Assembly (NCBI GenBank): GCA_033439685.1
Contig: JAUEDM010000003.1
Location: forward strand, 898,001-962,000
From: Apodospora peruviana
Taxonomy: Eukaryota; Ascomycota; Sordariomycetes; Sordariales; Lasiosphaeriaceae
Reading direction: 5' to 3'
Length of the DNA stretch: 64,000 bases
Part shown: piece by piece, positions 55,216-64,000 of the stretch
Layout: each line of letters opens with the position of its first letter
How positions within the stretch are numbered: the first letter of the stretch is position 1
Notes under the pieces: generated by a model
What the model was told of the DNA's origin: nothing
What the model saw: the letters and a program-made list of their open reading frames with translations, nothing else
Database searches by the model: none
Made by a program: the position numbers and the translations under genes

Positions 55216-58200
55216 ATGAATCTCACAGCCGTCACTGGAAGATTGACCATCAATCTCACCAGCAACAGAACAGCACTCCAGAGGTCCGCCCGCACCAATA
55301 CTGTGCTCTGCCAACTTGCCTATCGCCCAACCCCGCTATCAACTTTTGACTCCTCTTGCCGACTGTATTCCTCATCGCATTCTTCCCGTCGAGAGAGATC
55401 GTCAAGATATTCCTTGCATCCTTCGCCTTTAGCATCGCTCACATTTCGTCGCAACTGTTCATTTCACGCCCGAGCGACGCGAGCAGCCATGGCGGACCGA
55501 GATATCCTCCCCGACGACTTCAAGCCCACTCACTATGACCTAACTCTCAGCGACCTTGACTTTGAGAAGTGGACTTACAAGGGTACAGTCACGTAAGTTT
55601 GAATCTGACTACATCAGTTTTTGGTACAGTACTAATGTTCATTTAGAATCGATGGAGAGCTCGTCAAGCCGACGAACGAGATCACTCTCAACACCCTCGA
55701 GCTCAAGCTTCTCGACTCCAAGGTCGTCGTGAGCCAGAACAAGAGCGAGCAGTCGTTTAAATCTGGCAAGTTCACCGAAGACACCAAAGCACAGCGGACC
55801 ACGATCACTTTCCCCGCGCAGTTGCCCGTCTCCGCGAAGGCGTCGCTGACCATCAACTTCACCGGTGAGCTCAACCATGACATGGCGGGCTTCTACCGCA
55901 GCCAGTACAAGGCTACTGTTCCGGCTGCCGCTAGCGTTCCCCGCGACGAGCAGTTTCACTACATGCTGAGCACTCAGTTTGAGTCCTGCGACGCTCGCCG
56001 CGCCTTCCCGTGCTTCGACGAGCCGAATCTCAAGGCGACCTTTGATTTTGCCATCGAGATCCCCGACGACCAGGTTGCTCTGTCAAACATGCCTAAGAAA
56101 GATTGTAAGCCGGTCGGGAAGAACAAGAAGCTTGTCAGCTTTGAGACCAGTCCTGTGATGAGCACCTACCTGCTCGCTTGGGCGGTGGGCGACTTTGAAT
56201 ACGTCGAGGCCTTCACGGACCGCCTGTACAACGGCAAGAAGGTCCCTGTTCGCGTCTATACCACTCGCGGACTGAAGGAACAGGGACGCTGGGCGTTGCA
56301 GCATGCGCCCAAGATCATCGATTACTTCTCGGAGCAGTTTGAAATCGACTATCCGTTGCCCAAGAGCGATATCCTGGCCGTGCACGAGTTCACTCACGGC
56401 GCCATGGAAAACTGGGGTCTGGTGACTTACCGGATGACGGCAATTCTGTTTGACGAGAAGCTTTCGGAGGCTAGATTCCGTAACCGGATTGCTTACGTTG
56501 TCGCACACGAACTTGCCCATCAGTGGTTTGGCAACCTTGTGACCATGGACTGGTGGGATGAACTCTGGCTGAACGAGGGCTTTGCCACCTGGGCCGGCTG
56601 GTTGGCGACGGACCACCTCCACCCTGAGTGGGATGTCTGGCCGCAGTTCATCAACGAGGGCATGGGCGCAGCGTTTTCGCTCGACGCAGTTCGCTCGTCC
56701 CACGCGATTCAAGTGCCTGTTCGCGATGCTCTGGATGTCAACCAAATCTTTGACAAAATCAGCTACATGAAGGGCTGCTCCATGATCCGCATGCTGGCTT
56801 CCAACCTTGGTGTCAAGACCTTCCTCAAGGGCATCGCGATCTACCTCAAGAAACACCAGTATGGCAATGCCAAGACCGAAGCTTTGTGGGCCGCCCTGAG
56901 CGAGGCTTCTGGCGTGGACGTCAGCGCCATGATGCGTCCCTGGATTGAGAAGATTGGTTTCCCTGTGCTGACAGTCACAGAGGGCTCTGACCATATTTCA
57001 GTCAAGCAGTCCCGCTTCCTCTCGACCGGAGACGTGAAGCCAGAAGAAGATCAGACTGTCTGGTGGGTGCCACTTGGCCTGAAGGGCAAGACGGGTTCGC
57101 AGGAGATCGATTCGCTCGCTCTTACGACAAAGGAGTCCACCATCAGCGGAGTTAACAGCGACTTTTACCAGCTTAATGCCAATGCCACCGGATTCTATCG
57201 CGTGAACTACCCTGAATCACGCCTGAAAGTTCTCGGCACTCAGCTCGACCATCTGACAACCGAGGACAAGATCTTCATCACTGGGTCGGCGGCCGATCTT
57301 GCGTTTGCCGGATACAGTACTACCGCTGCTCTGCTTTCTTTCATCAATGGCATGAAGAGCGAGACACACTATCGTGTTCTCAGCGAGGCGCTGGATTCAA
57401 TTAACAGGCTGAAGTCCATCTTTGCTGATGACGAGCAGACCAAGAAGGGCCTGGAGAAGTTTACCCTGGAGCTGATTGAGACAGCCCTGAAGGAGGTGGG
57501 CTGGTCGCCCAAGGAAGGCGAAGACTTCAATGTCCCTCTGTTGAGAAAGCGCTTGCTGCTCACGGCCGTTGCCAACTCGGATGAGGAGTATGTCACTTCT
57601 TTCAGCCCGTGACGAAGGGACTGGCTGCCAGTGCAATGCCTGTTTCCTAGACCTTTGCTGCAATGTCTGTTTCCTAGACCTTTGATCGCTAACAAAACCC
57701 CTGACAGCACAATCAAGGCCGCGTTCGAACGCTGGACCGCCTACCGTGCCAATCCCGACGCCAACCCTATCCCGGCTGACCTGCGTGCCCCGGTCTACCG
57801 CGCCGCCATCCGCACCGACCCTGCCAACGCGGTTCCGGCCCTGAAGGAGGAGTGGTTCAATACCCCCGCGGTCGACGGCAAGGAGCTCTGTCTCTCGGCT
57901 CTCGGTCACGTCACCGACCCTGATATCATCAAGGACGTCCTGCTGCCGTTCCTCTTCAACATCGCACCGCCCGCGTCCGTGACCGACTCCGTTCCGTCGG
58001 GCGACATGCATTATCTGGGCGGCGGCTTGTCGGGCAACCGCGTCGCGCGCCCGTTGCTGTGGACTTTTATCCGGGAGAACTGGGACCAGTTTGAGGCCAA
58101 GCTCGGTGGAAATCCGATCCTGGCTGACCGCATGATCGCCACCGCGCTGTCGAGATTCGCGGACCTGGACGCGCTGAAGGAGATCGAGGAGTTCTTTGCG

Positions 58201-58335
58201 CGTGATGGTATTGATACCAAGGCGTTTGATCGCACACTGGAGCAGGTCAAGGACAAGATCCGCGGAAGGGCGGCCTATAAGGCACGTGATGCCGAGGGCC
58301 TGAAGAGTTGGTTGGTGGAGAATGGGTATGCGTAA
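55216..58335 (+). CDS. M1 zinc aminopeptidase (Ape2/Aap1-type), 981 aa with alternative 890-aa start
   Basis: Exons 55216-55592, 55647-57587 and 57708-58335 join in phase 2 both times (2946 nt, 982 codons). Signature motifs are GAMEN at about 377 (THGAMENWGLVTYR), the zinc site HELAH at about 412 (VVAHELAHQWFGNLV) and the third ligand 18 residues on in WLNEGFATW. The C-terminal ERAP1-like helical domain is complete. Family members remove N-terminal residues from peptides. The first ATG adds 91 Ser/Arg/Thr-rich residues with few acids (RLYSSSHSSRRERSSRYSL), which looks like a mitochondrial presequence. The second in-frame ATG at 55489 starts MADRDILPDDFKPTHYDL, the usual cytosolic N-terminus. 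Both forms may be made. Intron 2 carries a 27-bp tandem duplication. Confidence 0.95.
57632..57685 (+). repeat. 27-bp tandem duplication in aminopeptidase intron 2
   Basis: Units 57632-57658 and 57659-57685 differ at only two positions; both contain CTGTTTCCTAGACCTTTG. It sits inside the intron 57588-57707 and so does not change the protein. Confidence 0.9.
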
Positions 58336-58579
58336 AGGTTTAGGGAAAGAGGGTTGGGACCGCGTATATATGCGGGTCGAAGCTTCTGATCGTTGACGGT
58401 ACCTACCTAAGTAACTTTAGTTCTTTAGGTCCGTCTATCCAGTTGGTAAATGTAGGTAGGGACTCGTGAATGAATGCCACCGTCATTATGGTGCTGAAGT
58501 CAATAGTTAACAAAATTCAGACCGTCGGATGTTCCTAGTTTCTCCTGGTTATCATGAAATCCCCGTCCATATGGCCCGT

Positions 58580-60145
58580 CTAGGTTGGTTTGCGTCCGTA
58601 AACACTCAACACGATATAATAGAAATGAATCCTCCGATCCTTCAAGTCTCTTGTCACGTCTACCAAGAACGTATCAACCTCATCCACTGTCCACCCCAGC
58701 ACCTTGGTAAACAGACTCATCGACATGCCGTGCAGCCCGTCCATGATGTTCGTCATCTGCATCGTGCCCAAAATCTTTTCTTCCTGGCCTTTAGCCCACG
58801 GATTTCCAGGAAGCGCGAATTTACGCTCGACCACGTCTACGAAACCGGCGTCGATCATCTGCTGCTTGAACTTGGCCGGCGCCAGCCCGTTCTTGCCCAG
58901 CTTTCTCACGCCTTCCAGCAGCAGATTGTTCCAGCGCTCAAGCGCGGTGCCGCTGAGGCTGTCGTCGACGCACTGCATCTTGACGTAGTAGTCCTGGAAC
59001 TCGGCCCAGCCGCCGGGGACCAGATTCTTGATGGAGGAGCGGAAGATTTTGGGAAAGTCGCCGAAGGCGCCGATCATGAATCGCGAGTGTATGTAGTCGA
59101 ACGGGTGGGAAAAGACCCACTCGTCTTCGGCGTCGTCGACTTCGAAGCGGCAGTTTTTTGGGATGCTATTGCTTTCGTCAGTAAACCAGTACATTCGGTC
59201 CGAGTCATGACCGACGGCGATACATGGCTTGGGCTAAATGCCGTGTGGGGAGTTGTTGCTTACTATTCAGGCTGGATAGGGCTTAGGTCAGTGCCGATGA
59301 CATCTGATTCTGGGTTGTCGGTTGCGAATTCGATGGCCCAGATACCGGTGCCTGTGCCAATATCGAGAACCCGTTTGGGCTTATCGAGGGGAGCCAGTGC
59401 TAACTTTCCAAACAGTCTCAAGGCTATCGAGTGCTGAAGGTCTAATAGTCGCCAGACAGTAAGTATTCAGCAACTTTTATCCTAAACACTGGCAGGTAGT
59501 TGGGTTCCTCACCTAGCCGCTCTCTCTCAGGCTTTATTGATATGATAGCTGTCTGTCAGCATTGTGCTCGCCACACCTGTCTCATCTGGACTCTCATTGT
59601 CGACAAGTGATTACTCACGATATCATTCGGTAGAAAGTATTCTATCTTCGAGTCAGCACTTCATCCTAAGGACAAACATATATTAGTACTGGTTCGGACG
59701 CACTTCCTTCTCCTTCTTTATAGGAATGATACGTCCTCCCATACTCCTCGACAAAATTGTACACGCTGGACGTTGCGGACGCGCTCGATGACCTAATTAA
59801 CACAGCGTCAGTGTATCCTAAACGGGGCCACATCAGCGAGATAAGTTGAGGTATGCACATACGGATACCGTTCACTGCCCATGGAGTCAACATCGCTATC
59901 GTTATCGATCTGGAAGTACCACCCGTTATTAAGCCAAATCGATAACCCAATGATGCAAAAATATCAGTGATCATGTAGCAATATTTGCAGCTTACACTCA
60001 GCCCAGTCGAGAAATGACTCGGTGCCCTCCCGGATGACACCGTGTCCGGGATGCCGTCGACATCAATAGCCATGTTGTCGTCCGGCGGTGGAGTTTGTAT
60101 AGAAGAAGCAGCGGCAGTAGCCGTGCTGTGCTCAGGCTCCGCCAT
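58580..60145 (-). CDS. SAM-dependent methyltransferase (LaeA/TAM-like), seven exons, 361 aa
   Basis: Exons 60145-59996, 59909-59869, 59792-59704, 59641-59619, 59531-59513, 59441-59264 and 59165-58580 total 1086 nt, and all phases agree. The N-terminus (MAEPEHSTATAAASSIQTPP) is disordered. ASATSSVYNFVEEYGRTYHS and YFLPND are conserved in the fungal TAM-domain group. RLDLQHSIALRLFGKL leads into motif I, VLDIGTGTGIWAIEFA. Then come GTDLSPIQPEYIPKNC, FEVDDAEDEWVF (motif II) and FDYIHSRFMIG. The C-terminus has LVPGGWAEFQDYYV. The class methylates unknown targets; relatives include the secondary-metabolism regulator LaeA, but many paralogues exist. Exons 4 and 5 are only 23 and 19 nt long. It converges on the aminopeptidase gene with a gap of about 240 bp. 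Confidence 0.9.
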
Positions 60146-60834
60146 GTTGGTACTTTATTTCCTTTTTCAGTCACAATGAGTTTCCTTTTGTGTGCTGGAA
60201 CGTGCGCATCTGTCACAATACCCCCTTGTGCTCTCGGTTAGCTCGATACTGAAAGATGCGCGATTTCTTGACGATTACCTACATGTACCAGCTAATGATG
60301 ATACCAGACTTTATACTGCTTTGGCAGCCCGGCAACTATTCAGACTTTCAGAGCCTCAGCACGGACAAGTATCGACGCAGTAGACCAATATGTGGCCGCC
60401 AAACTAAAAAGAATTGCTGACAAGTCGTCTGATAACGGTCAGATAGGTGATGAGGTTGTGTCGTGTTCGAAAAATATGCTACTACCCCACTTGCCACATT
60501 TCCCATGATACCACCACAATCCTTCGCTCGGCACGGTCAAGCCTATGGCCTCGTTTGAAGCTAGCAGTACCGCTGCGGTAGCGAATCCGAAGGCCCACAC
60601 CAGAACGGCCTAGTCTGGGCATGCATTGTGCACTGCCACAGGAATCAACTGCGTTCAGCCACTAATAACTGTTTGGATAAGGCAGACTGGCTGTGGCTGT
60701 TTCATTTGCACCAGGTTGCATGTCGGGTCATCGTCCAGTCCCCAGCCGCAGAATCAGTTTGTGGAGCTCGACGGCTCCAACCCCCGCTCATTCTTACCAC
60801 CAGGCGGCGGGCGGCCGACAATGAGCAGTCATCA
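60146..60834. other. Divergent intergenic region
   Basis: Between the methyltransferase (minus) and the STAND-type N-terminal protein (plus). No gene supported. An open frame runs into the plus-strand gene from 60628 but has no upstream ATG that is clearly better than 60835. Confidence 0.45.
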
Positions 60835-62863
60835 ATGGATCCCCTCTCGATCACAGGGGGCTGTCTGGCCCTCGTCAGCACGGTTGGAAAGACCCTCCTC
60901 GGCGTGACAGCATTCGTCAAGAACTGCCGCGAAGCTCGCACCGACCTCGGCTCGGTGACTCGCGAGTTGTCCGAGCTGAAGCTCGTCCTGGAGGTGCTGG
61001 GCGAAGACACCAAAGATGGCAATGACGAAGCCATCCCTGAGAACGTCCGCACTCAGATATCGACCATTGTGTCCAGCTGCTCCGACGTGCTCGACAGACT
61101 GACCAAAGTGTCGGAGAAGCACGATGGACGGCTCGGGCCGACTAGGTGGGCGGTCGAGGGGAAAAGCGAGGTGTCGAATCTGCGCCAGCTTCTCGAAGGC
61201 CATCGGGGTGCGCTGAGTTTGGCTATCGATACGGTTGCATTGTGAGCAACTGAACCTTGATTTTTGTGTTGGTTTAGTCCTTGCTAACATGATAATCAAC
61301 TCAAAATTTCAGGGCGCTGACAAGGGAAATAAAAAAAGACACTGACATCATTCGTGAAGACACGAAAGACATCAAAGAGGATACAACCAGGATCTTGATG
61401 GAGATTGAACGTCTCAGGGCCCTACTCCCACAGGAAGCACTACTACAACCTGCAAATCGCAGCTCAAGCTTGGTGTTGCAGCGCTATCTGGACGATGTGA
61501 GCAGTTACGCCGAGACCATCTACGATGAAGCTTCGGATGATGATGGCAGCGGACAGCAGTTGGCTGGCTTTCACAGCGAAAGGGGACGTTTTCCGAAACG
61601 CTCACCTGGGAGCGAGCGTCTATCCGAAACTGAGCAGCAAGACGCACGTAACCGGTTGAACCGGTTGAAGTTCATGAGAATTCTAGACAAGATTAGCGAG
61701 AAGCTGGGAGCTACACCTCCCGACCTGTTCGACGACTCTGCTTTCAGGGAGGGTAAAGCTGTCGACTACCCTTTGCTTCCCGGGGAAGAGTGGAGGAACC
61801 CCGAGCTGCAGGTTACCAAAGAGCTCTACGAGGACGGGAATGCCAGGTCGCGTTCGAGAGTACCGGGAACCATTAATGCCGAGCTTGCGGTGTAAGTTCA
61901 CAGTGTAGTTACAGTGACGTTTTCGAGGGCGGTATTAATTTCTGGCGCAATAGGCCCGTGGCTGCCTGAGCCTGACCATTCCCGACGGCCGTCCAGACAT
62001 CGCGACCTACGGTGCCTCCTGCGCAGACCGGGTCGCCCGTGACTCGGATTCGAGGTCCCAGAACGATCATGCGTGAGTGCGCCGAACGGAGAGCGGAAAT
62101 GGAACGATTGGAGCGGGCTCGCGCAGAAGAGGAATCCCGCCTGCTTGAAAAGACGCAAAGACGAGCAGCTCAACGGAGAGAAAATCCTGCTGGCGCTGTT
62201 TCAGGTGATGGTGAGCTGCCCACAGACCCGGCAAAGGAAGGAGTAAGTTCGACACCGCCACCACACAGGCTTGCTCTGAAGCCTTCCGACAACCAGCGCA
62301 TTAGTAACACATATCTGCCCGGCAACCCTCAGTTGCGTAGCGTACATGTAAGGAGACCCGCTGTCTCTGAGTCTCATGCACACCACCCTGAGCAGCCTGA
62401 GCTTGGATCTCACCAGAGTCCAGACGTCACGCGCACTATCGATCTACTCAATGATCTCGGTACTACAGCTGGTCGCGGCCCCAGTCCTCGTCTTGGCTCA
62501 GAAGAAACAGAAAACCACGTGACCGCCCTGATGCAGCAATTAATGGTCAGAGACGCACAGAGGAGCGCCCGAGACACAGAGATCCTCGTTCCGCTGGTGA
62601 GAAGCGTAACAGAGATGAGACGGAATTTGTATGATATGAGGAGATTGCTTCTGGATGAAGACGAGGGAGATGTTCTCATATCAGGACCAAGGGTTCAAGC
62701 TATTGGCCGGCCACCACAGGAACATGACGGTATCAATGGTGGTGGCAGTGGTAGCCGTGGTGGTGGGAAGGAAGCCAAGAGAGCAGAAGAGCAGCTAGTC
62801 GATTATCTCACAATCTCAGACCAGTTCGTTACGCGTCTGCAGGAACAAAACAAGTCTGTTTAA
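60835..62863 (+). CDS. Fungal STAND N-terminal-domain protein with coiled coils, 616 aa
   Basis: Exons 60835-61241, 61313-61889 and 61997-62863. The first junction is firm (GTGAGC/TCAG, phase 2). The second uses GTGTAA with a CCAG acceptor, the only choice I found that avoids stops, so it is less sure. The start MDPLSITGGCLALVSTVGKT, with FVKNCREARTDLGSVTREL, is the classic N-terminal helical domain (Fungal_N type) seen before NACHT or ankyrin modules. A heptad-like helix follows (DIIREDTKDIKEDTTRILME), then LNRLKFMRILDKISEKLG and an Arg/Glu-rich coiled coil (RAEMERLERARAEEESRLLE). There is no P-loop. The stop TAA at 62861 is followed by coding-like sequence in the same frame (see next entry). 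The function is possibly signalling or self-recognition; unproven. Confidence 0.75.
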
Positions 62864-63178
62864 GAGAGCATTGAGGGATCGGGTTTCCGGAAGGGGAAGA
62901 ATGACCTCGGCAGGATAGACTCGGAGGAGATGCTGTTCGAGGAGATGCTGGACGAAATGCTCACGGAGGTAGACGCATTACGCCAGGCGCCGATATCACA
63001 AGAGCAGAGCTCGTCATCGGTCACCAAGAATGGAGGAAGAGTGGCGGCCGGGACATTTGCCCGCATGGAGACCTGCAAATGGCCTTTGTGCAGGAGATAC
63101 TACTGGCCTACGATTATGTCATATGAAAAAAAATATTCCATGATCAGTTCCACATTCAATATCCTATTTCAAGTCTAA
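62864..63178 (+). other. In-frame open continuation after the TAA of the STAND-type gene
   Basis: One hundred and four codons, in the same frame as the preceding exon, reach a stop at 63176. The first part is coding-like and acidic-helical (GFRKGKNDLGRIDSEEMLF; EEMLDEMLTEVDALRQ). The later part (from about 63090) looks less so. The TAA at 62861 could be a nonsense mutation, so the intact protein may once have been longer. Confidence 0.45.
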
Positions 63179-63298
63179 CTTATTTAGCCTCTTGAATTGA
63201 CGGTTAAGTGGAAGACAAGTCTCTGGATGGAAAGTATTCTAGAAAGTACAACATCTAGTCTGTAGACGTTCCATTCCATTCCCCCTAATATCAACAGG

Positions 63299-63561
63299 CT
63301 AGACTCTCAATTTGCTAGACTTCGACCGCCTCCAGTCCATACCCCACAGATTCAGCATCATCAATAACGGAATCGTAAGAGCACAAAGCGCACCGTAGAT
63401 GGTAAAGCAGAAGCCGAGACCAACGCCATCTGCAATTGCCTGCATCGCCGCTATTCCAGCTGCCCCTAGCAGGCAACGGACAAGATTGTATGATGCCTGG
63501 GACGTTGATGTTCGGGTCGGGATTCAGGTCGGTTAGAAGCGTGCCTAGTGTCTGAGCCATG
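63299..63561 (-). pseudogene. MFS transporter C-terminal fragment, frame-broken
   Basis: One frame reads NMAQTLGTLLTDLNPDP. A second, offset frame continues STSQASYNLVRCLLGAAG and then IAAMQAIADGVGLGFCFTIY, a last helix CALTIPLLMMLNLWGMDW and a basic tail ending at the TAG at 63299. This is the last third of TM11-TM12 of a DHA1-type drug:H+ antiporter (SxxNLVRCxxGA is the family hallmark). The frame break lies near 63520. No earlier transmembrane segments are in the window. Confidence 0.7.
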
Positions 63562-63649
63562 TTGTAAATTAATCGGAAGTCATTTAAATGTGCGTAGGGT
63601 GGAAATGTATGATTTACAGTGAACATGCCAACCATGGTACTGCTCTCAC

Positions 63650-63875
63650 CCAAGCACTTCCACCATATTCATTGACAGTGAGAACACGACTACCTTCAGG
63701 AGAGGCTACATTTATAAATTGAGTCATTGTTAGCAACAGAGACGACAGAAAAAGACCTCAACGACACCGGTCTCATCTTACCGGTCATGAAAGCTTCGTC
63801 GAGCACGACATTTTCACCCAGGGGATCGATCTCCTTGGCTTCTGCTACACCCTTTGCGATCTCATCGGTGCTCAT
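63650..63875 (-). CDS. 5' end of an unrecognised gene, two exons
   Basis: Exons 63875-63782 and 63705-63650 join in phase 1 (GTAAGA donor, TGTAG acceptor). They encode about 50 residues: MSTDEIAKGVAEAKEIDPLG, then VVLDEAFMT, and ASPEGSRVLTVNEYGGSAW before a GTGAGA donor. Acidic, no signal peptide. The next exon cannot be found: the following sequence is the MFS fragment, whose own frame is broken. This may be a gene start stranded by a deletion, or the true first exons of a chimeric pseudogene. Confidence 0.45.
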
Positions 63876-64000
63876 GATTGGAACTTGGTGTATGTTTTAT
63901 TCTTTCCAAAGCCAATTTGGTCATGGAGTATCAGTGAGGAACAAGGCCTCCGTGCCGAACCTCGAGGCTCTGTGTTAGGCGCATATACCCCTCACGATCC

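Noticed and set aside
56083..56994. 303-codon minus-strand frame
   Set aside because: Antisense to the catalytic exon of the aminopeptidase, with no independent motif.
1..64000. CRISPR array or phage-like element
   Set aside because: No regularly spaced repeats and no prokaryotic gene organisation; the intron-bearing genes are fungal.

Overview
The window looks like nuclear DNA of a filamentous ascomycete (Pezizomycotina, probably Sordariomycetes). Genes carry short introns of about 50-120 bp with GTAAGT/GTGAGT-type donors and near-canonical acceptors. Several families are typical of these fungi: a Tri4-like P450, a LaeA/TAM-type methyltransferase, a SAT4/PTH11-type rhodopsin-domain relic, STAND (NACHT-type) modules with ankyrins, and a proteinase K-like protease. 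I see no prokaryotic operons, CRISPR arrays, rRNA or convincing tRNA genes.

Layout. 0-10.2 kb: a small acidic nuclear-type protein, then a block of decayed fragments (CorA-like channel, Ulp1/C48 peptidase domain, patatin), then two spliced minus-strand genes that I do not recognise or only loosely place. 11.4-19.7 kb: an unknown three-exon gene whose second intron is a GAAAAAA satellite, an intracellular-type subtilisin (S8), a Gln/Pro-rich glycine-zipper protein, and a secreted proteinase K-like subtilisin. 22-26.6 kb: a TFIP11/Ntr1-type G-patch splicing factor and an NAD(P)-dependent aldehyde/ketone reductase. 26.6-31.4 kb: nearly 5 kb without a recognisable gene. 31.4-33.2 kb: a four-exon cytochrome P450. 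34.9-46.9 kb: a mixture of one intact type II membrane glycosyltransferase-like gene, an ankyrin ORF that lacks its NACHT half, and relics of a rhodopsin-domain protein, a protein kinase and a chromodomain-like sequence, plus one small secreted/membrane protein candidate. 46.9-60.1 kb: an ML-like secreted protein with a one-base frame break, then housekeeping genes (UPF0303/YBR137W-type protein, SOK1/TCP11-domain protein, M1 aminopeptidase with two potential starts) and a seven-exon methyltransferase with micro-exons. 60.8-64 kb: a STAND-type N-terminal-domain protein with an in-frame stop, an MFS transporter fragment, and the 5' end of another gene.

Functionally this is a patchwork, not one pathway. 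Conserved single-copy genes (splicing factor, SOK1, aminopeptidase, UPF0303) alternate with accessory and decaying genes. At least seven gene relics carry stops, frame breaks or truncations. Frame breaks (indels) dominate, so decay looks unlike RIP (C-to-T repeat mutation). No biosynthetic cluster can be argued: the P450, reductase and methyltransferase are far apart and have no polyketide synthase, NRPS or terpene synthase beside them.

Exon coordinates were worked out by hand from splice motifs and reading-frame continuity. The totals divide by three wherever I give a protein length.
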